From positions 6,554,188 to 6,618,187 of the forward strand of contig OY987249.1 of NCBI GenBank assembly GCA_963920765.1: a stretch of 64,000 bases of DNA. The letters are read 5' to 3'. Each line of letters starts with the position of its first letter. Within the stretch, counting starts at the first letter, position 1. The translations under genes and the position numbers were made by a program. Shown here in pieces: positions 34,736-46,493 of this stretch. A model generated the notes under the pieces. That model was not told the origin of the DNA, made no database searches, and saw only the letters and a program-made list of their open reading frames with translations. This DNA comes from Ulota crispa. Its lineage: Eukaryota > Streptophyta > Bryopsida > Orthotrichales > Orthotrichaceae.

Positions 34736-36259
34736 AGAGGTCTAGGTGCGATTTAGAGCCCGAAGAATCCGTCTCTGATTCCCGGCACTGGAGGCCGACC
34801 TGGTTTCGCACCCGGTAGGCAGCGCGGTTGCAAGGAGGACCCTATCTCGGAGCAACCCCGTTGGGGCAAGCTGACTCCGTCGTCGTCGTCGTTGTCGTCG
34901 CCCTAGAGGGGATCGCAAGGCAAAGTCCCCCCCGGCCCTGCCATGCTCCCCGCGGCCATTTCTTGTCCCCGCTTTTCCCTTTGGAGCCCCCCTCTCCCCC
35001 CCCCCTGTCCCCTCCCCTCGCATGGCTGCATCGCCGACTCACTGAACCCCCGAAGCCTCGACCTTGCCGGCCCGCCTTTGCCTTGCTTCTACAGAAATCT
35101 CTTCGCTTTCGGCCGCGTGATTCGGTGGCGAAAGAAGTAGTTTGTTGCCAGGATATCGTTTGTATTTTGTAGGAGGGTTGTGAAACGGCGAAGACGCGAG
35201 GCAGCGATGTGTGGAAGAAGAAGAAGAAGCAGAGAGAGAAGTTGCCGACCTTGCGTGATCGGACACAAGGATGCTGGTGGTTGCGGGCCGGCGATGCGAT
35301 GATGAGGAATGACCCCGGGGGCCAGATTGGGTTTAGTAACTGCTTTTAGGGTTAGGTTGCTGGAGGGAACGCGGCAGTGGCATTGGCGCTCGATCACTGG
35401 TAAGTATTTGTCGGTTTGGAGACTAGGTCAAAATCATGCGCTTGTTTTCGGGTGGCATTGCTGCATTTGTACGTTCAATTTAGGAGGTTGAAATGGTCTT
35501 CTTGGACCTCGGTATGCCCCGTTTTGAGAAATTCCTATTAGTGGAGAGTCTTCCTTCTTGACGTGTTAAATATGCAATGCCCTGCGTGTGACTGTGTTTT
35601 GTCCTGCTTTCTTTTTCTTTTCTTTTTGCTTTTTATATTCGAGCTGAAGCCAATGTGGTATGAGAGTCGTTGCTAAAACGCCACGTTTCGTCGTTCCCCG
35701 ATTGAACGAATTAGAAAAACATATTCTACATGCAGGCTGTGTCGGAATCTGAGCGCCGGAGGAGGTGACCTCCAGATTCTTTAGAACGCTGTTTCTTCGT
35801 ATCAGTTCTTTTTGATACATAAATTCCTTTTTTTTGAAGTTGGACACAATTTTATTTCGAATTGTGAGGGATCGAGAAATGAAGGTGTGATTCTGTTCTT
35901 TCCTGAATGGAGGTTAGAATTTCATGGACGGTATTGAAACGGCTACTGGAGATCTGGTTTTACTCGTTATCATGCCATGGATCTCATGGTGTAGCTGGTA
36001 TGATATAGATCGCACCTTTATTAAACCTGGAGGACTCCTAAAGGTTGGAGACTGGAACGAGAGAAGCTGGAAAAATACTGTTCGGCTTCTCTTTGATTCG
36101 AAAGACATTCTTACATAAACCATAATAGATTTTGGTTTCCTCGCAGGTTCAAATTGGTTTTATTTCTTCTGAGTTGGAAGAGGAGAAGGAGGTGTAAAAA
36201 GAAGAAGAAGAAGAAGAAGAAGAAGAAGAAGAAGAAGAAGAAGAAGAAGAAAGGGAAAG
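34736..36259 (+). promoter_or_regulatory. Promoter and 5' leader of TBCCD1, with a probable leader intron
   Basis: GC content jumps at 34740. CACTG|GTAAGT at 35399/35400 and TTTGGTTTCCTCGCAG|GTT at 36146 are strong splice sites, so a leader intron at 35400-36146 is likely. The overlapping ORFs of about 65-114 codons are not conserved proteins I recognise. A GTCGTCGTCGTCGTTGTCG run lies near 34879. Confidence 0.55.
36197..36252 (+). repeat. (AAG)n microsatellite in the TBCCD1 leader
   Basis: About 18 AAG/GAA units ending eight bases before the ATG at 36260. Confidence 0.9.
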
Positions 36260-39200
36260 ATGAATGCTGGGACAGCGGTATGCAATAATGGAGAAGGAGC
36301 ACGGGAGCCACCATGGCTTCACGTGCGGCGGAAGTGTTTTGAGTTTGGCCTACTGCCACTTCCTAGCCTTGCACACAGTGATGTTGTAACTGGATTGAGG
36401 AACCTCCGCGTCAAATTACTTCAGCAGGCTCCTCCCATAACTACGTGGAACTTGAATATCAATTCCAATGCTTCATACACTGCAGGGGGTAGGAAACGAG
36501 TGGCCACTGCAGGCATAGCTGCAGCGTTGGAGATCACCGAGTCGCATGCTCATTTGGTGCTGGACACCTTGGCATCCGTTTTGAACGAAACGGGGGGAAT
36601 TGTGGATGTTCTGGCTAGTACTCCAGTAACAGAAATCGATTCTGTAGGGGCTGATGTCGACGATCTTATTATATTTCTGTACGTTCAAACCTATCGAAGA
36701 GTTCCGTCCCGGCCACATCGAGGAGCTGCTGATGTCGCTGATGTTTGGCCTTCTACTTCTGCTATTGATGGGTTTCTTCCTGCCCCGTCTCCCATGCAGG
36801 TGCTCATCTTCACTTGACTTATTATCCAGTATGAATCATTCCAATTTGAATCGGTCATCTGCAGTATGACCTGGGCGTTCAGAGTCGACAGTGTTGGCTT
36901 TCTTACAAATGCCAAGTAGTATTTGAGGCAATAGGGCGACCGTTTTGTCCTCAGAAATTAGGTCTCACTGTGATCTAATGAGATTGGCTTCATTGGTTCG
37001 TTTATACCGAATTGCAATGCTTTATGTTGGGGAGCGTCTGTATTCAGCAGCAGGTGTCACTTATGATGATAGTGCTTTCCTGTGCTGTTTTGATTAGTGA
37101 TTGTTAACCTCGCCTTTCAAATCTTCAATTTTTTGTAAACCCTTTTGGGTGGAACCTCCTAATTTTGGACGAGGATGCTTTATAGGGAAATAAATGCCCT
37201 CCTTGGTAGCGAGTCTTTCAGTGGAACTACAATATTTTTTTACGTGGAATCTTAAGGAATCAGGAAATGTAGTTGTTTTAAGGCCTATTTTGGAGTGAAT
37301 CTTTTGCCATATCGTAGTGCTCTTCGTCAATCTTTCAATAATGAGTACATGACTGGGCATATTTCTGAAGTTTGTGGGGGCATTCTGCAGGTTAGATCAT
37401 CTACAGTGTCTCGACGCTTAATGCCCGGTCATGCAGAAGAAGAAGTCAATCAGTTGGCATATATGCGAAAGCACCTGTCAAATCTTCTCAGCCTCTTGGC
37501 AGAGACCACAGACGACGAGGAAACCAGTAATAAGGTAATTGACGTTTTTACAAATGATTGTTGGATGGCAGTGAAGCTTTCTCTCTTCATCTGCCTCGTC
37601 AACAGCCTCTGCGTTCTGGGTTTTTAGAGGGATTTTGTGATATATCTCACGTATTGTAATCTTATGCTATTTCTTCTCTTGACATGTCACTTTACAAACT
37701 TCCCTCGCTGGAAGCATTAAAGGCTTATCAAACTTCACCCCCACTTGGTTCACTGTTGACGAAGCTGTCTGCTTGTTGAGATTACTGCTATGCTGTTAAG
37801 TGGCTCCTCTCATATCATGTTTCTTTTTCTTTTTTGCTTCTTGCAGGTTATTACAGCTGAACAGTTTGAGCACCTAGGGCTTCTTCTGAAAGCCAAAAAT
37901 GCTAGCTTTGAGAGAATGCACTTGTGTCAGGCAGCTCCCTTCTTTGCTAACTCAGACCCAGATATGCCAGCAGCTCCTGTGCCTTTTGCGCAAGTGCTGG
38001 AATGGGTTCAAGAGCACATATGTGCGGCTTCAGAAAATTTGAGGGAGACTCAAAAAGTGAGCAAAGAAGAAGCGGTAGTGAAAGACACTGCCCTTGTAGA
38101 GAGTTCATCGTCTGAGGCTACTGATGTGGCAATGGCAGATGCAACAACTAACCTTGTCAACCTAACACCATCTAGTACGCAAACGATTCTTGTACCAAAT
38201 GGAGTGTTGCACTTATCCAAAGACTGGCGTCCGGATGGTATGACATTTGTGGACGGGGTCATGAAGGCATCTGTATTGAAAAGAGAAAATGATATCAAGG
38301 GAGAATCTGTGAAGGTAGATACTGTTTCAATGCACAGAATTTTGTGGCTATATTATCAAAATATTCTGAATGTTCTGTTAATGTGGTTCTTGCTTCTCAT
38401 TATCCGACTTCTGAGTAGTCTGAAAGAGTGTTTTTACAAGCCTTACCTTTCTCGTGATTATGTTTTGCAGGTTTCTCACTGCCACGATTCAGTTGTGTAT
38501 ATTCTTGCACCACTGAAATATGTGTCCGTCTTTGGCTGTTCGGACTCTATTATTGTGTTAGGAGCTGTTGGAAAGGTAAGTGACTTGTCTCATGCTCTTT
38601 CAGTTTCAACAATTTTCCTTTTTTCAATGTCCGTGCTTCATTGAACCGTGTGTTTTATAGAAAGCTGACTGAAGATATTTAACCGTTTGATTTCCTTTGC
38701 TGCAATCCGATCTTAATCTCGACTTCTGTGGTGTACAGGCAGTTCGAGTGGAGCATTGTGAGAGGATTCAACTTATTGTGCCAGCAGCTCGTGTTACTAT
38801 TGCCAATTGTCGGGAATGTGTTTTTTACCTTGGAGTGAACCAACGGCCACTGTTTACAGGAGATAATCACAACCTCCAGGTACAGTTGCATCTTCAACAT
38901 GTTGTTGAAAGTAAACCCATCATTTTTGTGAATTGGCTGCTTTTGAAACTATTTTCATAAATGTTTTAACTACTGCTTTTGGTTGCTGTCTCAAGCAGGT
39001 GGCCCCATATAACACATTCTATCCGAAATTGGAAGCTCATTTGGCGCAAGTAGGAGTTGATGCAACAGTAAATAGGTGGGACCGGATACTGACTTTGGGT
39101 ATGGTGGATCCTCACGATGCCTTCCTTCATCCTGCTGGTTCTGCAGACGTTCAAGCTGAGGGTGCAGCGCAGCTCCCGCCGGAGAAATTTGTGACATTTT

Positions 39201-39891
39201 CGGTGTGTATACATACTCTTAGTTAATTGTTGAGTCGAGCAAACGTGACGAGCTTTTTGTCAAGTTTTTTCCCCCTTTTATTTCGTTAGTTATGGTTTCT
39301 CTGACGAAGTTCAATATTTGAACCATTATTGTTGTTTGAATGTATGTTTTCTATGTCAATCCTGGCATTTTCAGGTTCCAAGGTGGAGCGAAGCTGATTC
39401 TGAGCAGCAGCTTCTTACTCGGGCAAATCCTTTTTTATTGCCCAAACCATATCTCCTTGCTCAGCAACACAGGGTAAGTCTACTGCTTGTCACTTGCTAG
39501 CAGCTGTACGTAGCTTCTACAGATACCTCTGGTGAACATGTATCAAATAGAAAGCTGTTTTTTTTTCCAATTCTTGTGGCTTATGCTCAGTTACATTTCA
39601 TGTGAGCAGTCCAAAGCAGCTGAAAATTTGAAGCAAAGCCTGAAGAACACCCCACTGGAGGACGGAAAGAAGCGCGAGCTGATTTCCGCTATTCATGGAC
39701 ACTTCCGCGATTGGCTATTTGGTAATTTCGCCACCAATTGAGTGATTTATTTATTTATTTTTCTCCTTGGACATATCTCGCAGATGTCAGTGCTGATTGT
39801 GTACTTGTGTGAGGCTGCAGCTTCTGGTAATATCCGTCAAATTTATGATCTTCAAGCGCTTGATAGGTTGGACAGCAACGGCATGGAGTAG
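36260..39891 (+). CDS. TBCCD1: TBCC domain-containing protein 1
   Basis: TBCCD1 is related to tubulin cofactor C and RP2; in animals and algae it helps position centrosomes, basal bodies and the Golgi. Its role in land plants is little known. Nine coding exons (36260-36799, 37391-37534, 37847-38314, 38471-38575, 38739-38879, 38999-39202, 39375-39473, 39610-39721, 39821-39891) give 627 residues with consistent phases. The N-terminal half has CFEFGLLPLP, ESHAHLVLDTLASVL and ADVWPSTSAIDGFL; residues ~198-215 hold QLAYMRKHLSNLLSLLAE. PFFANSDPDMPAAPVPFAQV lies near 270. The CARP/TBCC beta-helix (385-470) contains HDSVVYILAPLKYVSVFGCS and IANCRECVFYLGVNQRPL. VDPHDAFLHPAG and DWLF...IRQIYDLQ follow at the C-terminus. 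Order and spacing follow the plant homologue throughout. The Q-x-R-x-H context of GTPase-activating cofactor C was not seen. Confidence 0.92.
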
Positions 39892-41066
39892 AATTACCGG
39901 CACCCAGATTCATTCACCTGCAGTTTGAGCCCTTCACAGACTTTGCTGGTTGTTTCAACATCTGGTCATGTGTTCATACGTTCAGAGGAGACAACCAGGT
40001 TGCGTCAGATTTGCTGTTGTTAGCTCCTGTTTATTTGGACTTCAGTGAGGCTAAATTATGTGTCGAAGGGTTCCTAAAAGGTGTCAGTATAACCCCCTTT
40101 CCTCTTGAAGCAGAAACCTGCTTCTTGTTTGTTTGGGGTCAGTAGTACCCGAGGAACAAAAAGTTGGGTGAACAGGCTCAATTCCCAACAAATTGAGGAT
40201 GTCACTGGTAGTCTGGGATCATCAGTTTTCTCATCGTCTGGTAGGCCGGGACTGTGATTTTGCCAAGCAGCCTTAACATTATTTAGTGACAGACGTGTAG
40301 GTTTATGTTTTCCACAGCTTTTGCAAACTATTTGGACATGGGAGGATGCGGTACGCCAAATTTGGGGCTAGGGCTGTACCAACAGAACTGTCAAATAAGA
40401 ACATAGACTGCGGTGACTAGGAGCTGATGTAGTCCCTTCAACCAGCAGAGGTGACTGCTGTCTAGATGAACATTGGGTAGCGCAGTGTAAACTCCTCTTT
40501 TATTTGGGGGAATTATTTTATTGCAGCCTTTCATTGTATACAACTTTTTGCCATGGACTGCTCTTGTACTTTAATTGAATGGAGTGCCTTCCTACTTTTT
40601 GAGTATGATTGCCATCAGCCACCATACCTCTCTCTCAAACTCCCTTCAAACCTTTCTAAGCTCGATTCGTTTTTTAACAGCCCTTGTGATTCTGAGCTTA
40701 CTTGAGGACTACCGTACCCTCACACTCAAATTGTGAAGGAATGAAATTGTTCCTGTATAACGAGCATTTTACATTTTACATAGATTTTAAGGAAGCAGTT
40801 TTACTCATGTACTTTCCAAGTGCATTTAAGATCTAGAGGATCCAGTGTAAATTATCACCTCTGTTCTGTGAGGTGAAGGATGAGACTAAGAGGGAAACAA
40901 AACTCTCGTATCCTAACTCGTGGTATGTATCTCTTTCGACAGTATCAACCTATCAACTCAAGAGAGCTTGTTATGTAAATCTATTGACCAATTCTTGGAC
41001 TTCGTAAGCCCCGCTGTGATCCTAGCCTGTCCAGCTCTTCAGCTATAGAAGAGATGCAGTGATTAA
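39892..41066 (+). other. TBCCD1 3' flank
   Basis: Probably a long 3' untranslated region followed by spacer; TTTATTGCAGCCTTTC and TTTAATTGAATGG lie near 40510-40570. No further gene is recognised. Confidence 0.45.
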
Positions 41067-41413
41067 GGCCCGGTTCAGACTAGCGACCCGGTTCAGACTA
41101 GCGACCAGCCGAGACATGGAAATCGGCACTCTATCCGGTGTTTCGTCAATAAAAACTTTTCCGTATAATTGGGTGTCATCCAAGAGTGTGCCTCTGCCGG
41201 ACAAGTTTGGTACCACCCTTGGAGCAGGCCCCAAATCTTCACTATCTTGGCCAATGATGTGGCCATATAGAGTTGTCCCCACGGTGGTGAAGATGAAGAT
41301 GGATGTAAAAGTACCACACAAACCCACAATCTGAACCCAACTGCGGAGAAAAACCAAATTTCAAACAATCACGTTTGAGAAATTTTTGGCTGGACGCTAG
41401 TCTGAACCGGGCC
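41067..41413. mobile_element. Inverted-repeat element with TAA duplication (Tourist/Harbinger-like, 347 bp)
   Basis: GGCCCGGTTCAGACTAGCG at the left is inverted as CGCTAGTCTGAACCGGGCC at the right. TAA is present just outside both ends (41064-41066 and 41414-41416), as in PIF/Harbinger-type MITEs. The left terminal repeat is itself duplicated in tandem with a period of about 18 bp. Confidence 0.8.
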
Positions 41414-41868
41414 TAAGTCAATGTAAAAGCAACGACGGACGAAGTTCTCGACATGAGAAGAAAATGAGAACCGTGATACAGAATTAGGTAACCATTACAA
41501 TACATAATTTCTTACTGCACGCGTATGGATTACCAACCAAAGACCAGTTTGGCTCGCCAAATTCTGTCAAGATAAAAACAATCAAGTTTTCGAGGAATAT
41601 CTTATCAGTATGCCAGAAAGCTGATTAGACGATACTGTAACGGATGCGAAACACTAACTAGAATATATCAACATAGAGCAAGAGGAGGGTAAACCCCTCT
41701 CACTTGATAATTGAAACCTCAGGTCTACATCAGCTTAGCAGTCAGCAAATGCCACGAACATTGCATCGAAAAATCTCATTATTCTGGATGGAAACAACCG
41801 TTCAGAGATGGCACACCATTCTCCACCAAAAGCTTTGACGAAGTAGCGCTAAACTAATGCCTCTGTAC

Positions 41869-44800
41869 ACTCAGAGGGCCTGGACGTTTAATACAGTCTT
41901 CAAGAACCAGACACAAGCGGAGGACTACTCGACAGTGATTGCTGAACGTTGTAGTCACTCCATGAACGCGGTCTCCATCCAGAACTCGCTTCCTCCCTCA
42001 AATGTTGAAGGAGCTCAACTCCTGCCGAGTGGCCACCACCAGAGGCACTTCTCCCGAGTTGTCCAAGAACTTCTCGTGCATGAACCCGCTCTGCACCACA
42101 TTGTCCGGTTTCTCCACCACCTCGTAGCAGTAACAGCTCTTCAGCCCCATCACGTTTCTGCATTCCCCACACCCACCCCATCAGAACAGTCCTTCCAAAC
42201 GCCCCACGTTCCCAACCACCACATTCTCGACATACCCTTGATCCACCATGCAGGCACACACGTCTGAGGTTCATTCTACGGCGTTGCAAAACGTCTCGAG
42301 CACCATCGTCGCTATCAGAATTACCCCAACGCTCGTGCAAGAGCGACCCTATCAAGTCCAACAGACCAAGTATCGTGATCCTGGAACAAGATCAAATAGC
42401 CTCGTTTCTACCCATCTCGGAAGCACGCTTCACCAGGATCCGAACACCCGTAGTACCTGTAGCAGTCGTGGCGGCTGTCCTTCACCACATCGAAGTCCCA
42501 CACCACCGTATGGTTCCCTGCCGACACCACCAGGTGCCGCTCTTGCTTGCCCTCCTCTGTCACCTGCACAACACCACGCCCCACGCACAAGTCAGCCGAG
42601 GGCGTCCACACACGAACCCTCGCACCACCGTACACCACTTCATCAGAACGCCAGCGACGTCATGCCAGGCCCGCTGGACGGCCAACGGCGTCTCCGCTTG
42701 CTTACCCACGAAAACTTGCCCCCGTGCAGCTTCTGTAGCTTGCCATCCCGATGAGCGTCGAATGGCCGCAGCTTCAACAGCCTGGGAGCGCCCATCTTGC
42801 CCCCCATCCGACCCGAAAACCCCGTCTTCGTCTTTCCATCCTTGTCCTTGAACACCGTGCTGATCAGGATCAGGTACGTGTCCGTCGTCGCCAACACCCA
42901 CTTCCCGTCGTACGTCACATCCACGTGCGTGATGGCCGACCCCAAGCCAGGGAACGCCGTCTTCGCCTGCACAACTCCACCAACCACACCACCGATGAGA
43001 CGTCGTCCCTGCACGCTCCGAATGTGCCTCCTCGCAATCGTCCGGTACACACTCCGCTCGGGTGATGCACAACTCCCGCTACGAGCACCGGAAGAACGCC
43101 CGATTCTCAGCAGGAGCCACGAATCGAGAAACCGAACGAACCCAAAAACGTGTCACGAAAGACCCGATGGCGATCTCACACGGCTCGCCGTACCCACATC
43201 TGCTTCCACAAATGCCTCCCCAAGCAGTAACGACGCAGCCAGCATCCATGAAAGACGCAGGCTGAAGCTACTGGAGGACGAGGATGAAAGGAACACCGCT
43301 CGAGAATCGCAGCGGTTCGGAGAACGGTGGTGCACGCACGTCGCAACCAAGTTTGAACACGTACAAGCTCAACAACCCCTCACACAAGCACTACGATGCA
43401 TGTCAAAGCACACCCCCGAGGTCCTCGAAGATGAGCCAGGAATGAAGGATGGGCTCACCATTCTCATGCTGGTGATCCCGTACAGCCGCACTTTCCCGTC
43501 CGCGGATCCCACCACCACGCTACCGTCTCCGGATGTTGCAAAGCAGCTGAAGTTCGTTCCTCTCGAAAACTGCACACACGCCACTCCACTCATCAACCTC
43601 CCGGGTCCCTGCCCGTACCCGTACCTACGACGCAGCGTCAACACGTCGCCAAATCCAGTGTTTCTCTACGCCCCGCAAACTCCTCACTGCCGACACAGGG
43701 ATGCAACCACCTACACTCTCTCTACCATCAGACTCTATTGAATAACACAGTCATGCTGTCATCTCCCAATGATTCCAGGCCCTTCGGGCGCACCACATTC
43801 GACAACCTCGCAGCACGGAACCGTGCCGACGCCATGTCAACTCGCCCCGTTGCATGTCAACCCATCGGACCAACTCAAGGACCAGGCTCTCAGGGCATGA
43901 TGGCGTCCACCCACCTGGTGGCCCTCCGTCCAGGTCAGAGCGGCGGGGCTCGCGAGCTGCTGGACCACGCCCCGAGAGTCGCGCATGTCCCACCGGCACA
44001 GCCGGTTGTCGTCCAGCCCCAGAAACGTGGACCCCCCGCTGTACATCTGGGCGCCCTTGCTGTCGTTCGTCACGTCCCGCATCGTGATTGGCGTCCCGTC
44101 CTTCTCGAACTTCCACTCCGCCACCATCTTCCCCGTCCCGATGTCCAGCTGGCTCACGCCCCCGGCGCTGGCGCGGCCGTCCTTGGCCGGGCTGATCAAC
44201 ACCATGTTGCTCTCCCCGCGCATCAGCATCCCCTTCTTCGGCGTCCGGAACGCGTTGCCGCCCAGCCCGGGGCCCCTGCCTCCGCCGTCCTGGAACCGGA
44301 TGGACATGTCCCTGTCCTCCAGCCCGTTCAAGCCGTTGAACAGCACGTCCAGCCCGTTCTCGTTCACCAGGAAGCTGTGCTCCAGCCCGCCCATCGTCAG
44401 GCTCTGGATGTTCGTCTTCGACGGCGTCTTCAGCGTCTCCCGCAGCTCCCTGTACTTGCTCGGCGTCTGGATCGCGTCCTCCGCGTCCTGCCAGATGGAA
44501 TCGTCCTCCTCCTTGCCCGTCGCCCAGTCCATGAAGTCCTTCCCGAACACCTTCACCTTGTTCGCCTCCGTCGCCTTCAAGAAGTACGTGTTCTCGAACC
44601 TGCCACCGCACCACATTCAAGCACACCACCTCAGTCAGCTGCAATTCACCGACCGATTCACCAGGGGCCACCTCCCTCACAACCGACTCGTTCAAATCCA
44701 TCCCCGACTTCCCCCCATTCGTGCACAGGACCTTCGCCAACACCATGCAAGCTCACCACGGAACCACTGCACGTGACCAACTCTTCCAACAATTCTCTCA

Positions 44801-45748
44801 ACGGTCCTGCCACAAGCGCCCTCCCACCGTGCCAACGCGGAGAATCTGCCCGGTGAATCTGAAAGAAAGATGAGACCGCCATAGCGCATCTCCTCGGCAT
44901 CCGAAAGCATTACCAAAACATGCTGCCAGGAAGAGAGGTCACACACACGGCCACTCTCAACCAGATCCGCACATTCCTCCAACTCCAAGGCAACAGCATC
45001 CGCCATCACCTCCTCCTCCCCACAAGCTCCCGGTCTAAGTTGCCACCGTCTCAAAATTCAGCTGCCAGCGAGAGTGGACGCAAGAAAGACCTTGCAACTT
45101 ACTTGGCGTCTTCGTACTCCCCAGCGCAGGCTTGGAACTGATCCCGACTCGGAAACTTCAGCGCCCACACGCCTTTCGCCACGAAATCCACGCGCAGCTG
45201 CTCGCCGGAGAAACGCATCTGCAGGCGATCGTCCACCCTGGCTCGCACGCCCGCCACCTCGAACAGCCAGCTCTTGTAATTCTTGTGTCCCACGGCCGGG
45301 CTCCTCCACTCCTCCTCGTCCTCATCATCCTCGTCGTCCTCGTCGTCATCGTCGCTCTCTCGAACGTACTGCCATCCCACGCTCTTGGCAGTGGTGAGCC
45401 ATTTGCCATGCACGTATTTGTACAGCTTGGCCTTCATCATGGGGCCATCCAGAGTCAGGTTCCCCATTCGCAGACCGATCGTGGGATCGGGGGTGGAGTA
45501 CCCCGTGGGCTGCTGGCCCCGCTGCGACGGCGACGGCGTCTTGATTTGCGCAGCATTATGGAAGCGGAAGCTCCTCTGGGACGACGGACTCTGCGGGGAT
45601 TCCTGCTCGTCATCGTCCTCGGACTCCGATTCCAAGCGCCCTTCTCGACTCGCTGCAGTCCCCATCCCACCGCTGCTGCTGCTCATTCCCAACATCAATC
45701 AATACCACAAAAACCAAACACAAAAACGCAAAATGCTTCTCAAAACTC
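41869..45748 (-). repeat. Right arm of the VID27 near-identical inverted duplication
   Basis: Inverted counterpart of 5625-9501. Length is 3,880 against 3,877, the 3-bp difference being one extra AGC unit. Confidence 0.92.
41998..45665 (-). CDS. VID27/CYPRO4-like protein, copy B
   Basis: Same six-exon structure as copy A, in reverse: 45103-45665, 43915-44599, 43459-43569, 42706-42966, 42457-42563, 41998-42157. The 628-residue product is identical to copy A, including the MGTAAS start, acidic run and C-terminal VID27 domain. Introns are also identical, which is not expected of a functionally constrained old pair. The only coding-side change is one extra Ser codon upstream of the chosen ATG, in the TTGGGAATGAGCAGC stretch, and so in the leader if 45665 is the start. 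Upstream, its promoter and leader differ from copy A, so the two copies could be expressed differently. Downstream (3') similarity is lost at 41868. Confidence 0.9.
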
Positions 45749-46306
45749 AGTGGTTACAAGAATCTCACAGCAGCGCCAATTTCACAGGGAGAGCTCCTTA
45801 ATCCAGATGAAGACATAAACCCCAATTAATGAAAATATCGGGAAAAGAATGTAATCACAGCCAAGAAGTGGAAAACAATACTCCTGTACAAACAATCCCA
45901 AACCTAAGAAAGGCGACTCACATTGCACGCAGTGATTGATCGCAGGGGTCGCGCGACAGGGTTGAAACTATGGAACCACTCACGAGATCGGTGAGCGCTT
46001 CTGAAAAAGGTTGTGCCCTTCAAGGAAGCGAAAATTTGGGAACAGGGCTGGGAAATGGAAGAATGCAGGTGAGCAAACGGTTGTGGCAGGCGGTCCGCAG
46101 GCAGTCGCTGACGGAGGCGCCACAGGTTGCCGGCCAACTGAAATTCAAACGAAGAATCAATTCCATAGCGATTTTTTCTGAGAAAGTGGGCATTTCGCGA
46201 AAATATTGGTTGCGAGGCGAGCGAGGTCAATAGCGATGCCGATTGCCGGACGAGGAACGAAAGCCCAGTTTGTTGGGCATTTCCCTGCAAAATCTCTGGG
46301 CGGGAA
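45749..46306 (-). other. 5' leader and promoter side of VID27 copy B
   Basis: Aligns weakly with the copy A leader: 45901-45910 with 5451-5460 (TTCTTAGG), and 46062-46081 with 5295-5314, at nearly equal distances from the identical block. A possible donor AAT|GTGAGT lies at 45922/45921. Copy A's donor at 5361 is not at the matching position. Confidence 0.5.
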
Positions 46307-46486
46307 ATGGACGAACTGAGTTCGCTAATGGACGAACTGAGTTCGCAGGTCGATGAACCGAGTTCGCAGGTCGATGAACCGAGTTCGCAGGTCGATGAAC
46401 CGAGTTCGCGAATGGAGGAACTCAGTTCGCTAATGGACGAAAATTACGTAATGCCGAGGGAGGTAGAAACCCACAGCAAACCCTAA
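46307..46486 (+). CDS. Possible small heptad-repeat ORF, 59 codons
   Basis: From ATG at 46307 the frame reads M then seven-residue units DELSSLM, DELSSQV, DEPSSQV (x3 with variants), EELSSLM, ending ENYVMPREVETHSKP and TAA at 46484. The seven-residue period matches a coiled coil in outline, but prolines in three units argue against a stable one. No homologue is known to me. The repeat may equally be regulatory DNA that happens to stay open. Confidence 0.25.
   Translation: MDELSSLMDELSSQVDEPSSQVDEPSSQVDEPSSRMEELSSLMDENYVMPREVETHSKP
46310..46435. repeat. 6 x 21-bp array of palindromic sites
   Basis: Units start at 46310, 46331, 46352, 46373, 46394 and 46415. Each carries a near-palindrome of the form CGAACTGAGTTCG (variants TGAACCGAGTTCG and GGAACTCAGTTCG). 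The 21-bp spacing is two turns of the helix, so all sites face the same side. The array lies about 640 bp upstream of the copy B start codon and is absent from copy A. Confidence 0.8.
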
Positions 46487-46493
46487 TCCCGCA

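Noticed and set aside
35089..35397. ORFs of about 100 codons in the TBCCD1 leader
   Set aside because: They overlap each other on both strands, lack a known family, and lie in what looks like a GC-rich leader with a leader intron.
5625..45748. The inverted VID27 pair as a plain assembly error
   Set aside because: The two flanks differ on both sides while remaining distantly alignable, which a duplicated contig would not produce. It still deserves a long-read check.
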